In this document: positions 34,675 through 46,821 of the stretch, in pieces
How the letters are laid out: each line of letters begins with the position of its first letter
How positions within the stretch are numbered: position 1 is the first letter of the stretch
DNA from: Symsagittifera roscoffensis
Lineage: Eukaryota > Xenacoelomorpha > Acoela > Convolutidae
Assembly (NCBI RefSeq): GCF_963678635.1
Contig: NC_087064.1
Coordinates: 59,778,338-59,838,337 of the forward strand
Direction: 5' to 3'
Length of the DNA stretch: 60,000 nt
The notes under the pieces: generated by a model
Told to the model about the DNA's origin: nothing
The model's input: the letters and a program-made list of their open reading frames with translations, nothing else
The model's database searches: none
Program-made: the position numbers and the translations under genes

Positions 34675-35180
34675 CAGACTGCTCGTATCAGGGCAAAGCC
34701 CTGAATGTTCCGACTGCCTTTTAAACTCTAGGGAGCAGTAATAACTTGAAAATTTAAATGTAAAAAATTAAATTAAAACCTTTTTAAATATTGAGATTTT
34801 TTGTAAAAACATCCGCCACACGCCATATTGAATGGAAAGTGATAGATTTTGCTCCTATTAACAAATAAGCTGTGGCATATAAGCTACCTTGGACCAATTT
34901 GCAATGATTTCTAAGACGGATTAAATTTCCGCTTTCGCGTTAATAGCGCAAAAAATATCGCGCATTAATTGTTCCAAATGGGCCAAAATGCCAATCTTTA
35001 CACCCCCATAATTTTACGAATAACAATAGGTGTTTCAAATGTAGGCTCAGAACAACAATTGTTTTTGAATGATACAAAAATTCGGTCAAAATGGCTAGTT
35101 AAAAAAACGAAAATTGTCTAAAGAAAAAAAACCACCTGAGCACAAATATTCCGTTGCTTTCGTTACGAATGTCGAAGCAA
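34675..35180 (-). repeat. Family H1 copy, full structure
   Basis: - strand: GAGTTTAAAAGGCAGTCGGA, then ACATTCAGGGCTTTGCCCTG, ATACGAGCAGTCTGG and T. The left end is slightly changed (TGCTTCGACATTCGTAACGA). The upstream + strand frame 34394-34660 has no motif and is not called. Confidence 0.7.
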
Positions 35181-35327
35181 TGAATGAAATAGATCCATTG
35201 CGCTGGAAACTTGAAATTAGGTTCTGCGGTTTTGAGTTTTGCGTGTAGGCATCGTGAAATTTATGATTGCGGTGTATCTCTGTTTTTACATGGTGTATCA
35301 CCATGAGTTTGTATCATGATTTGTTAT

Positions 35328-35707
35328 TGTTCCGACATTCGAAGAAAACGGAACTTTTATGCTCGGAGTGATTTTTTTTAGTCAGTCAAGTCTCGCCGGT
35401 CGAAATAATTGTTTTCAACAAACTTTTTTTGGCAATTTGGCATTGAAGATATCGACTTCCTGAGCTCAAATTTAAAAAGATAATTTACTTCCGATCATTT
35501 TTTGTAGTTCTCGGTTTTTGAAAATTGCCAAATTATTCATAAAGCTAAGAGCGTAACGCAAATTGAATTGAGGCTAGCTAATTTCACACTTTGATATTGT
35601 CCAATATTTACAGGTTTTCAATATCTTCTTTTGCCAAAAGCTATTCGATATGAAATAAGGGACAGTCGGAACATTCAGGGCTTTGCCCTGATATACGAGC
35701 AGTCTTG
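35328..35707 (+). repeat. Family H1 copy, first of a head-to-tail pair
   Basis: Left TGTTCCGACATTCGAAGAAA after T. Right GGACAGTCGGAACATTCAGG, then the intact hairpin CAGGGC-TTT-GCCCTG, ATATACGAGCAGTCTTG. A single T separates it from the next copy. Confidence 0.75.
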
Positions 35708-35708
35708 T

Positions 35709-36122
35709 TGTTCCGACTTTGGTAACGAAAGTAACGAGAGTTTTTAACTAGCCATTTTTGACGAGATGTTCTGATATCATTCAAAAAGTGTTGTTGTCTT
35801 GAGCTTAAATTCGGAAAGACATTTCACCCGTGATCATTTTTCGTAAAGTTACTGGGGTTTAAAATCGCGGGAAGCGGGAATTTTATCAGTCATAGAAATC
35901 AATCCAAGTTGATTGAAGGAAGGTAGGAGTGCAATTTATCACTTTGTACTTAATATGGCGTGTAGGAGAATGATTTTCACAAAAAAATCCCAAATTTTGG
36001 AAAAAAAATTAATTTTATTTTATTTTATTTTTTTTTAAAATTTTTTAAATGTTATTAATGCTCCATAAACCTTAAAAGGCAGTCGGAATTTTCAGGGCTT
36101 CGCCCAAATACGAGCAGTCTTG
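35709..36122 (+). repeat. Family H1 copy, second of a head-to-tail pair
   Basis: Left TGTTCCGACTTTGGTAACGA. Right AAAAGGCAGTCGGAATTTTC, then AGGGCTTCGCCCAAATACG, AGCAGTCTTG and TTT. It ends 420 bases from the actin stop codon, in that gene's 3' flank. Confidence 0.75.
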
Positions 36123-36360
36123 TTTGTTACATATTCATCAATGAAAAATGAAGGTCGATAGAACTTAGTGAGGAAGGCTTCAAAATGCGATAAAAACTCA
36201 TTCTTTTTCAACTAGAGCTGAATACTTAGACTTTTCCGATCATTGAGTTTTCATTGCTTTTCTCTGGAGATTTTGGTCCATTTATAAGTTCGATTCTTGC
36301 TACTCTTCATTTCTCATGTGACAACAATTTGTTATCAAAAATAACTCCGCAATTAATTAT
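36123..36360. other. Actin 3' flank, no gene seen
   Basis: AT-rich, without frames or repeats that I recognise. Confidence 0.45.
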
Positions 36361-36361
36361 T

Positions 36362-36367
36362 TTTATT
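36362..36367 (-). terminator. Polyadenylation signal of actin
   Basis: AATAAA on the - strand, about 175 bases after the stop codon; another AATAAA-like word is adjacent. A 3' UTR near 190-200 bases is implied. Confidence 0.55.
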
Positions 36368-36541
36368 TAATAAATAACAATATCCCTTTTCCAAATAACC
36401 ATAATAATAATTAAGTAGGCATGCTTTAAAGTTTATAGATAAAAGCAGCTTTTGAGTTAGTTTTTTTTTCTCGGAATCAGATTCAGTTTTCTCTTTCCCG
36501 TGCGAAAGTTTCCACACCATTCCGTCTTGCACTCCGTGCAC

Positions 36542-38142
<1,601 letters not shown>

Positions 38143-38190
38143 TTTGAGATAGTTTCTGTCGGTCTAGATTTACTGACTAAGGAAAAAGAA
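38143..38190 (-). promoter_or_regulatory. Actin 5' UTR with splice acceptor at 38177-38178
   Basis: On the - strand, TTCTTTTTCCTTAG is a strong pyrimidine-rich acceptor 34 bases before the ATG. Many animal actin genes have an intron in the 5' UTR, so a non-coding first exon upstream is expected; in a trans-splicing species the same site could accept a spliced leader. I could not locate the upstream exon or a TATA box with confidence. Confidence 0.6.
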
Positions 38191-40456
38191 GTGAAAGAGC
38201 AAGTTGCGATCTAAGTTTGCACCAAGTGTTTCCAAGCTGCACAGAAGCTAAAATGAATCTAAATTCGTTACTCTGGATCTGACCACAGTCTACACAGTTT
38301 CAAGCCAAACGCCTTGGGACTGTTTCATGAATTCAGAACCTGTTATCAGTGACAGTTTCAGGAAAATTAGCGTAATGAATCACCATTCAAACAAAAGATT
38401 TATAGAATCTCTTTTTTTGAATCAGAATCCCAAAAATTTATTTTCACAAACAATACGTAAAAATTTGCGAAAAGATAATATATTTGATCAAAGTTAGTAA
38501 TTTTTTTGCAAAAAAAGCCTTAAATCAGCTTTGAAAAATTCTGTTCCAGGAAATTACAACATATTCCCTGAAAGTGCGCACAATATAAGCCCATTTTCTT
38601 TGAAATTCAATTTGACATGGGCAGATAGTTAAAAGTTGGTGAGTTAAACCCATTTCCAGGTAGATCTCTTCCATGGCGCAAACATAGCCTTACAAGGAAA
38701 TGTTCCAGTTTTATGAAGCCATATTACCAAATTTGCCGCTATGATAAGAAACAACTATAACAAACAAAAGCAAGCTGAGCAAGCAAAATTTCAATCAAAT
38801 CGAAAAGTGGACCTCGATACCCACTGAGCATTTTGGCGTCAACCAAGGCGTGACAGTGGCAGTTTTACAGCTCGCAATTTTAATTGAAAAATTGAAAAAA
38901 TGAATGATCAAAAGTGGAAGGTCATTGACAAATTACATGAACCTTGATTTCAGGGACAACTTTTTGAAAGGGGTCGGATTTTGTTAATTTCTCCGATTTT
39001 TACACGAAAAAGGGTGAAAAAGAAACTCTTTGAAGGCTACAGAAAAGGTCATTCAACCCCATTGAAATAGCATGGGACATATTGTTTTGACTTTGAGCAA
39101 AGGCACGTGAACACAACTACATTTTTCTAATTCATTTTTTTGCCTCAAATTAGCCGAGGGTTTCCTTTTTTATTGATAAAACTAGTTTTCGTTTCAGAAA
39201 AAAAATTCCGTCTAAAAATGTAATACTTTCTAGTTTATTTCTAGTATAGAGAGTATGCTGGCCAAAACTTCATCTCTATCGATGGCCAAGATTTGGATCT
39301 TTTTAACTATTTCCCCCTTTGGTACCTAGTAAAGAACTGCCACCCTTATAATGGACTAGTTCAACCAATTTTGCATTCATTAACGAAACTCTACCGCTTT
39401 TGCAAATGGGGTAAATACTTAACGAGACTCCGATCAAAAAAGAATTAGTAAAATAGATCTCAATCGGTGCATGCTAACAAATTCAGCAATTTATTTCCTT
39501 TGGTTGATCATAATTCTTGCTGCAAGTTTCAAGATTCGGGTCAAGCAACACATTTGTTTCTTATCGTAGTGAGTTTATTTGAATGATGAAGTATGATGAA
39601 AATTTTCAGAAAAAAACTATAGATAGAGTAATGCTTTATCTGGATCTGGACCAATCGGATTGCCTCAACTGAACTGGGAATAGTTTCTGAGATGAATTAT
39701 TTTGCTGTCAATGCTATCCATTAATAACTGTGAGGATTCTTTCTTTTTTCCGTCCAAAACTGTCAAATAAATTGTCTGAAAACGAATATGCGTTTAGCAT
39801 ATGAATAACTCTACCATGTGCACTCGAGCCCAGAACATGAATTCTGTGTGAACGTTTGAATTTTTTTTCTAGCAGATGAGTAGAAATACTATATGAGTCT
39901 TGGCTTACAAAAAATTATGAGCATCAAGTTCTATTAGCCCCACAAAAAAACTAATTAAGAAAAGCTTCAAATAGCTGAAACCTAAACTCCAGCAAGCAGC
40001 TAACTAATTTAAAAATAATTGGTTATGTAAGTGTTTACAGAAACAAAAGTGCTCGAATTGAAACGGAGCCATTATTGTCGTGATTTCCATTTAACAACCA
40101 TCAACTGTTTTTCCATGATAAAAATTAACAAAACTTTATTAACAAAGCTATCCAAAAATTAACTTTTTCCCAGTTTTTCTTTTTTTTTGCGAAGTTTTTT
40201 TCTGTTTTTTTTTGTGGAGAGTATAAGAAGTTTTCTGCATCCAGAAATACATAAAATTGAGAAAACAGCTGGCTTGAATTCAATTGGGAATAGTGATTGA
40301 GCCTGATTAAATTTCCGTTAACGTTAATAATTCAACGTATATGCTCTAATTACCCGCTTGTTCGATATAACACCCACTTAGCCTCTACAAAATTTCCATG
40401 AAAATTTACATGAAAATTTAACACCTCGTTAATTGGAACAACTTGAAGAAAATCAA
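38191..40456. other. Actin upstream region, no further gene seen
   Basis: Probably contains the actin promoter and first exon. Only a one-mismatch CArG-like word (CCTTGTAAGG on the - strand at 38688-38697) was noted. The rest is AT-rich without frames or clear repeats. Confidence 0.4.
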
Positions 40457-40980
40457 CAAGACTGCTTGTATCAGGGCGAAGCCCTGAATGTTTCGACTGC
40501 CTTTTAAGGTCTATGGAGCAGCATACATGAAAAATTTAAATGTAAGAAACTAAAATTAAATTTTTTTTTTTAAATTTGAGATTTTTTGTGAAAAAATCCC
40601 CCCAGACGCCATATTAAGTACAAACTGATGTATTTTGCTCCTATTAGCAAATCAATTATGAAATATAAGCTTCCTTGAATCAATTTGGAACGATTTTTAA
40701 TACGGATTAAATCTCGCTTACGCTTAATAGCGCGAAATAAATCGAGCATTAATTGTCCCAAATTGGCCAAAATGGTAATCTTTCAACCCCAATAACTTGA
40801 CGAAAAATGATCACAAGTGAAATATCTTTTCAAATTTACGCTCAGGACAACAATACCTTTTGAAAGATATAACAAATTTTCAGTCAAAAATGTCTAGTTA
40901 AAACGTCGAAATTTGTGTGAAGAAAAAAAACCCACCCCGAGCACAAACATTCCGTTACTTTAGAAACGAAAGTCGGAACA
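40457..40980 (-). repeat. Family H1 copy, full structure
   Basis: - strand: TGTTCCGACTTTCGTTTCTA at the left, GGCAGTCGAAACATTCAGGG with stem CAGGGC-TTC-GCCCTG and ATACAAGCAGTCTTG at the right, then T. It directly adjoins the next copy in the same orientation. The frames at 40570-40770 and 40884-41210 are not genes. Confidence 0.75.
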
Positions 40981-41353
40981 AAACTGCTCGTATCAGGGCT
41001 AAATCCTGAATGTTCCCATTGCCTTTTAAAGTTTATGGAGCAGTAATAACATGAAAAAAACTGAATGTAATAAAACAAAATGAAATTTTTTTTTTTACAA
41101 TTTGAGATTTTTCGAAAAAATCTTCCCCCCACACGCCATATAGAGTGCACAAGAAAAAATTTCGCTCCTTGTAACAAATCAATTATGGCAAATAAGCTTC
41201 TTTTAACCAATTTCGAACAATTTCTAGGACGGATTAAACCTCGCTTACGCGTTAATAGCGCGAAATATATCGCGCATTAATTGTCCCAAATTGGTTAAAA
41301 TGTAATCTTTAGACCCCCATAACTGTACAAAAAAAGATCACAAGTGAAATATC
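40981..41353 (-). repeat. Family H1 copy, left part missing
   Basis: The right terminus (GGGAACATTCAGGATTTAGC, then CCTGATACGAGCAGTTT) abuts the left end of the copy at 40457-40980. The interior, with the hairpin GCGCGAAATATATCGCGC at about 41258, matches 8485-9014, but homology stops near 41353 before any TGTTCCGAC end. Confidence 0.7.
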
Positions 41354-42199
41354 ACAACGCTCTAATGCGAATTTACTATTTTTATTTACAGAGGTAAAGA
41401 TTCTGTTGTAGATTGTTAAGTAGATACATTTTTTCTTCTAAAAAACAAAACTAAAAAAGCTAAAGTTTGCATTTTTCTATTGACAACTGAGTATTATGCA
41501 TAGGTATTCTGAATTCTACATTGAAATGTTCAAGCATAATTTTGAGTTTGCCATTATTTTACTGTTTAGTTTTTAACATGAATTAACTTTTTGATACTAA
41601 TTTTTTGGTGTACACGAAGACTTGCAGCAAAAATATCGCTTCTCCAATTTTCTTGTTGCTTAAAGTTGTGTCAGCCAAATTTCAACAGTAGAAAAAAATC
41701 GACTACTATAATTTCCTTGACGGACATGCAATGACATCGTCAATTGCAGAAACCCAACAACTTGCAGACAACTGAAGTCAAAAACTGAAATCAAACAAAA
41801 TGAATTGTGGAAAGAAAACTTTCTGAAATACTATTTTAAAGTGTAATACTATTCTATAAACGCCACTAAAAATATGTAAATTATTTTTGAATTGTTACCA
41901 TAAACTATAAGTCACGGCAGAACTAGGATTTTTCTAAATCTTCAAAAACTGTATTTTTGACGACTCTTCTAAAAATAAGTGTTTGAGAAATTTTTGGCTA
42001 TATGTTTTTTTGGCATTACTGAAATTGGGAAAATCAATTTGGTTGGTCAAAAAATTGAAACATAGCCAACAAACAGTTGGAAAGAAGTCAATGAACGCAA
42101 GTAAACAGAATATAAACATCGACATGGTTTCTGAAAAAATCTCAATTTTTGAATTTTGACGAAAAATAAATGCCCTTAAAGCTCGTTCAATTTGTAGAA
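41354..42199. other. No gene supported
   Basis: AT-rich. At about 42059-42118 the words CATAGCCAACAAACAGTTGG and AATGAACGCAAGT recur at 46625-46680, so a dispersed repeat lies here. Confidence 0.4.
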
Positions 42200-42520
42200 C
42201 AATTTGTAGAAGAAAATTGGATCGAGAAGTGAGTTGTTGTTTTTTTTCTATCGCTGTGAAATCTGAAAATAAAATTCCGCTTTCAAAACTAAAAGTCGAT
42301 AACGTTTTTCGTTTTCTTTACACTTTTTTGCTGTTCGATCGTGGAGTTTGCCTTCCGTTTAACACAGAAAAAAAAGTGAATTTAAAAAAATCAAAGTCAA
42401 ACCGCGATCAAATGCATTTGAGCCTGAACAAATTTTAAGATTTTTCCTTTAAAAAAAATAAAAAAAGTCATCGCGACCTATATACGAATCTGAATTACTT
42501 TCATCGACTCTTGAAAAGAC
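42200..42520 (+). repeat. Diverged dispersed repeat (family E)
   Basis: Order of words: gaaatctgaaaataaaattc, tttcaaaactaaaagtcgat, gtggagtttgccttcc, then an A-rich run, gagcctgaacaaattttaag. The same order recurs at 51240-51520, 56070-56340, 57985-58260 and 58450-58735. The small frames at 42217-42438 and 42536-42721 are not convincing genes. Confidence 0.5.
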
Positions 42521-43078
42521 TAAAACTTCTAATAATTGGTACTGGATGCTCGTAACGTAATGTCCGTCTCAACCAGCACCAAACGAAACCAGGAAAAAGA
42601 AAAGGAACCAAATAGCATACTCCTATATTTCCTAATTAAGAAGCCAAAATCTAGACTCCTCAAAATTTTGCAGCTAAAATGTCCGTCTCGCTTCGAAATT
42701 AAAATCAAAAAGTCTTCATAAGCAATTATATTCGAAAATTTTTACTGTACGTATAATTAATTATGATAAATTTGAACATTTCAAATTAGTAAAATGTTAA
42801 AATATGATTGGTCGCCACGATAGTAATATTCGATCTCAACGTCAGTCATTGTTAACAACCTTCATATATACAGAAAAAAAGTTAAATATAAATTTCGATC
42901 GAACGACTTTAAAAAGATTTTTGTTCCTCAATCAAATATTAAAGATTATCATTGTTTGCAATTTTGGTCACACTCATATAGTTCATTTCTTGTGTCATTC
43001 TGACGTTGAGAATGATGAACGTGCTTCAAGGCACTTCTAAACTAGAAGCATACTCCTGCTTATAAGTTTCGAGTTTAT

Positions 43079-43202
43079 TCAGAACATGCAGAGTCCTCGA
43101 CCATCTCTAAACATGGGGTACTCGCAGACGTAGCTGTTGGGACATCCTTGATAAGCTGAGCAGTAGGGCAGACATGTGTCCACTGAGTCCAAGGGGTAAC
43201 AC
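43079..43202 (-). CDS. Candidate terminal exon of a cysteine-rich protein
   Basis: A GC-rich island. On the - strand a long pyrimidine tract (CCCCCTCTCCCCGCACCCTC, then CTATCCAG) gives a strong acceptor at 43203-43204. The exon then reads one base completing a codon and 40 residues ending GRGLCMF and TGA at 43081-43079. Six cysteines are spaced C-X8-C-X3-C-X5-C-X5-C-X11-C (CYPLDSVDTC, LPYCSAYQGC, PNSYVC...), as in secreted or extracellular disulfide-rich modules. AATAAA overlaps the stop codon. No upstream exon, signal peptide or family was identified, and a second frame is also open across most of the island. It could equally be a relic of a gene interrupted by the repeats upstream. Confidence 0.5.
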
Positions 43203-43765
43203 CTGGATAGAATTTTGAGTTAGGAAAAGTTGGAGGGTGCGGGGAGAGGGGGCTACCTAGATAAAAAAAAAATTAAAAGCTATACAAATTCTAGAGAAAT
43301 TATGTGAAAAGCATTCTTCATGACGAGAGAAAGTTGTTTCACTAAAAACGCGACACATTTTTTTCTAAAAATTTTGAAACCCTTTCTCGAAATTGTCAAA
43401 AAATTAAATGATTAAAAAATTTCTCAAAGCTTCTATGCATGGAGTTGTACAATAAGCCATTTCGTGTTATCGTCTGCCCGTGAAAGGCGAAGGTTGCTCT
43501 TTATTGCTCTATTTGTTCTAAAAAAAAACGAAGCATAATTGCACGCTGTCATTTAATCTCTCAACCTTCAAAATCAAAGAAAGAACGATTAGATGCTCGC
43601 TGAATGGAGTGGCTGTGAAGTGGGTACGTCTCAACCTCTCAATGAAAAGGAATGATTTTCGAGACAACCGCGGTTAAGTTTTCAGAGCAAAACGCTAGTG
43701 TGTTGATCCTTTCTCTCGTGGATGTTTCTTCCTAACAATAAGTTGGGCATCAGTCGCTCGGTCGT

Positions 43766-44165
43766 TGTTCCGACCAGTGAAAATGGGGAGGAACTTTGTG
43801 TTCGGGTGTGGTTTATGTATTCGGCAACTTTGTGTTTGGGTGTGAAATTTTTTTATTTGGTATTCATTTTTCGAAGAAAAATAAAAACTGTATCGATTCC
43901 CAGTTGTGAGAAAAAATATTTTTGAAAGAATTTTCTTAAATTTTTTAGTTTTTCTAGTCATTTTCTACAAATTTTTTCTCCAATTTGTCTTTATTACTAT
44001 GATTGTCTAATATGCTCAAGTTTATTTTTACGTCACACACATTTTTATCACACCAAGCAGAAAAAACTACACATTAATTTGTAAAAAAAAAATTCTAAAC
44101 CGTAGTTTTCTAAAGACCATGGTCGGAGTACTCTGTGCTACTCGCACAATAATCGGCTATCCTTG
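43766..44165 (+). repeat. Family H2 copy, full structure
   Basis: Left TGTTCCGACCAGTGAAAATG after T. Right CATGGTCGGAGTACTCTGTG, hairpin GTGC-TACTC-GCAC, AATAATCGGCTATCCTTG and TTTTT. About 400 bases. The - and + strand frames inside (43695-43961, 43722-43925) are repeat sequence. Confidence 0.7.
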
Positions 44166-44176
44166 TTTTTAATGTA

Positions 44177-44223
44177 TATGGTCGGAACATTCCGTGCTAG
44201 TTGCACAGCGTTCGACTGGCCTT
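44177..44223 (+). repeat. Second H2 right end directly after the first
   Basis: TATATGGTCGGAACATTCCG, hairpin GTGC-TAGTT-GCAC, AGCGTTCGACTGGCCTTAT. Only the right subterminal portion is present, a dozen bases after the full copy. Confidence 0.55.
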
Positions 44224-45720
44224 ATTTCTGATTTATTTAGATTTTAATTTATTTTTTGACTCTCTCTCAAATGAAATTCTCCCAAAGGTTGTTGTAAACT
44301 CTCAATCTGAATAATATTAAGTTTTTGAGCTCAGTTATTTTTAGTTTTGTGAAACTGAGGAAATATTTTACCTTAACCATTTTATATTAACGTTGGAGTT
44401 CGCAAATTACAATTTGCAAAGATTTCATTTGATGCACATCATTGACAGTGAACTTTCCAGTCTGAGCAAATGGTCAAAACTGATTTCAGGCAAGCTTACT
44501 ATTTTAGTGGATCATTATAACACTCAGTATTTTTCTAGTTGTGCTTTTATAAAACTACAAGTTTTCAATAGTCTGTAATGTTGCAAAAAAAACTTCAATT
44601 CAAATTGAATTTGGAATTTGTTTTGAAACAACAAATAATTAGGTTGAGGAGTTATCGGAAAACTTAATTTTCAGAAATTTTTTTTTTATTTTGATCTCAG
44701 GGATTCAATTTTTTAAAAAGTTTATTGTTTTTTTTTATGCCGAGGTATGTCCAAAAAACCTGATCTTTCCGTTAAAATTTCCGTTGATCTTTCCGTTAAA
44801 ATTTGAAATACGCTTGTCAAGTTTCAGTTAGAAAAATTATTTGGCTTTTTTTCTTTTCATCTGAGAAAGGCATCAAGTTCAGTACATCAGATACGGTTAA
44901 GTAGAGGATTAAAAGCGTCTGTAATTAATTGCCTGACTTGTCCATTGTAATTGCTAATTGTTTTGACAAAAAGACACCCCGTTTGAAAATTTTAAATGTA
45001 AAAACGGCAAAAACTTATAGTTGGGTTTCAAAATAAAATGAGACAAAATTCTCAGCCAAATTTTTTGATAGCTCGCACCGAGCTAAGATAATCTTCTACC
45101 GCGCTTAGTTGAATTTATATTCCCGCATTAATCGATAAATGCAATTTTTTCAGACCCATTTTACAAGAATAAAACCTGAGATACCTCAGGGCTTAGAAAA
45201 ATAGCATGCCGAAACCGCCGGCGCCATAAACTTTTTATGATAACTGTGAGATCCCATAATAAAATGAAAGACGAAAAATAAATAGAGAAAAAAGCTGTTA
45301 ATCCTTCAAAGAAAATTGCATTCGATGAAACTTGAAAAAGAGCAATCTTCAAGGCATTTAGTGCAGCCAATTGAAAAAACTCTCAAAATCAGCAAGGAGT
45401 AACATCAAAAACAGGAGACATAACTCTTATGAATCTGCAAAGCCACATATTTGTATTTGAGTTATATGAAAATATTTTTTTGCGGGACACGTAACTAGGC
45501 CATCCTCTAACCATAACTAATTTATTAGTCAAGTTTATTGCATTAGGGTTGTAATATGAAAAAATCATGGTATGTGGTTTTGACCTTAATTGTAAGCATA
45601 GAAAAAAAAACCAAGTTTTTTTCTACCATATATTGCGCGCATTATAATGATTTAATTGCAAAAACCAGGCTTAAGCCATTTTATTGAATTATATTTTAAT
45701 CCACCTGGAGATTAGGTTTA
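44224..45720. other. No gene supported
   Basis: The - strand frame 45161-45370 starts MAALNALKIALFQ and is hydrophobic, but has no acceptor/donor context or homology I can name. A local duplication (gatctttccgttaaaattt) lies at about 44761-44804. Confidence 0.4.
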
Positions 45721-45729
45721 TATCATTCA

Positions 45730-45930
45730 AATAATCCTATACTTTCTTGACTGTTTCCAGTTTCGATGATTTTAAGTTCAAGTGCTGAATTAAAAAATTT
45801 GGGTCATCAGCAGAAATCATCAGCATACTTCCACTGCATTTGGTTTTTAAAACGTCAACATAAAAATGAAAAGCAACGGTCCAAAAACAGCACCTGGTGG
45901 TACGTCAAAATTGAGTATTTCGAAGTCTGA
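45730..45930 (-). pseudogene. Decayed reverse transcriptase fragment (LINE-like)
   Basis: On the - strand, DVPPGAVFGPLLFIFM at about 45905-45857 matches the GVPQGSVLGPLLFIIY block of non-LTR reverse transcriptases. About 45 bases later a frame contains ISADDPNFLIQHLN, which fits the YADDT catalytic block. Upstream and downstream parts are unreadable. It is not a copy of the 48-56 kb elements. Confidence 0.65.
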
Positions 45931-46063
45931 TTAAAATTGGAAGTTTGACACACTGGGTGGTGTTGGTGGCGTTTCTTATACTGGAGACGGCGAATGGTTG
46001 ACACCTAATTTTAGCCAATCAATTCAAAGTATTGAAACCAATCAACGAAATCACACTTTTTTA

Positions 46064-46112
46064 GAATTATGAACTAAGCTGAATTATGAACTAAGCTGAA
46101 TTATGAACTAAG
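46064..46112 (+). repeat. Three tandem 17-bp units
   Basis: GAATTATGAACTAAGCT at 46064, 46081 and 46098, the last incomplete. A minor satellite-like slip. Confidence 0.8.
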
Positions 46113-46312
46113 AAAAACAAAGCAAAAAATAGGTTGGATTATTGCTCAAAATATACAGCAGCATTTGTCTGTTTTACAGTAAAATCCAATGTCTCTTTTA
46201 AGTTAAGTCTGTTTTTAGTAAAACCAAACTTGAGCACAAACTGTTTAGCAAATAAAAACGTCTACCGATTCTGATTGATTAGAAACTTCGCATCATTTGA
46301 GCCCTCTGTCAT

Positions 46313-46821
46313 GAGAACAGCCCCCGTATTCTCTTTTAAGAAGTCCTTCAGGAGGTACGCTTTTAACATATACTTAACCGTTGATTTAGTTTTTTTATAA
46401 TAGTGGCAATTTTTTACTTGAAATTATGAGGACGGGGGATAGTTAACAAGATCCAAAAACTTGCCTATCAACATAATGTGAGCGTCTTATCCGGGTAATT
46501 ATATTCATTATGTTTCAACGATTTCTAAGACTTGTAATCAATAACGATTTTATAACAATTTTTTTTGGCCGATTTATACGAGTTCATAAAAATATGTTGC
46601 AATCATTATGAAAGCAAAACTATAACATAGCCAACTAACAGTTGGAAAAGAGTAATGAACGCAAGTTAACAGAGAACAGCCCCCGTATTCTCTTTAAAGA
46701 AGTCCTTCAGGAGGTACAATTTTAACATATACTTAAATGTTGATTTAGTTTTTTTTATAATAGTGGCAATTTTTTTACTTGAAATTATGAGGACGGGGGA
46801 TAGTTAACAAGATCCAAAAAT
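46313..46821 (+). repeat. Direct duplication of a ~150-bp segment
   Basis: GAGAACAGCCCCCGTATTCT to GATAGTTAACAAGATCCAAA occurs at 46313-46465 and again at 46673-46820, with few differences. The second copy ends exactly where the LINE-bearing tandem array starts. The spacer holds the 42-kb-type word CATAGCCAACTAACAGTTGG. Confidence 0.75.

Noticed and set aside
38688-38697. CArG-like word upstream of actin (CCTTGTAAGG on the - strand)
   Set aside because: It has one mismatch to CC(A/T)6GG and lies over 500 bases from the ATG, with no supporting second site.
45161-45370. Hydrophobic 69-codon - strand frame resembling a signal peptide start
   Set aside because: No splice sites or homology; A/T-rich codons give hydrophobic Phe/Leu/Ile runs by chance throughout this window.
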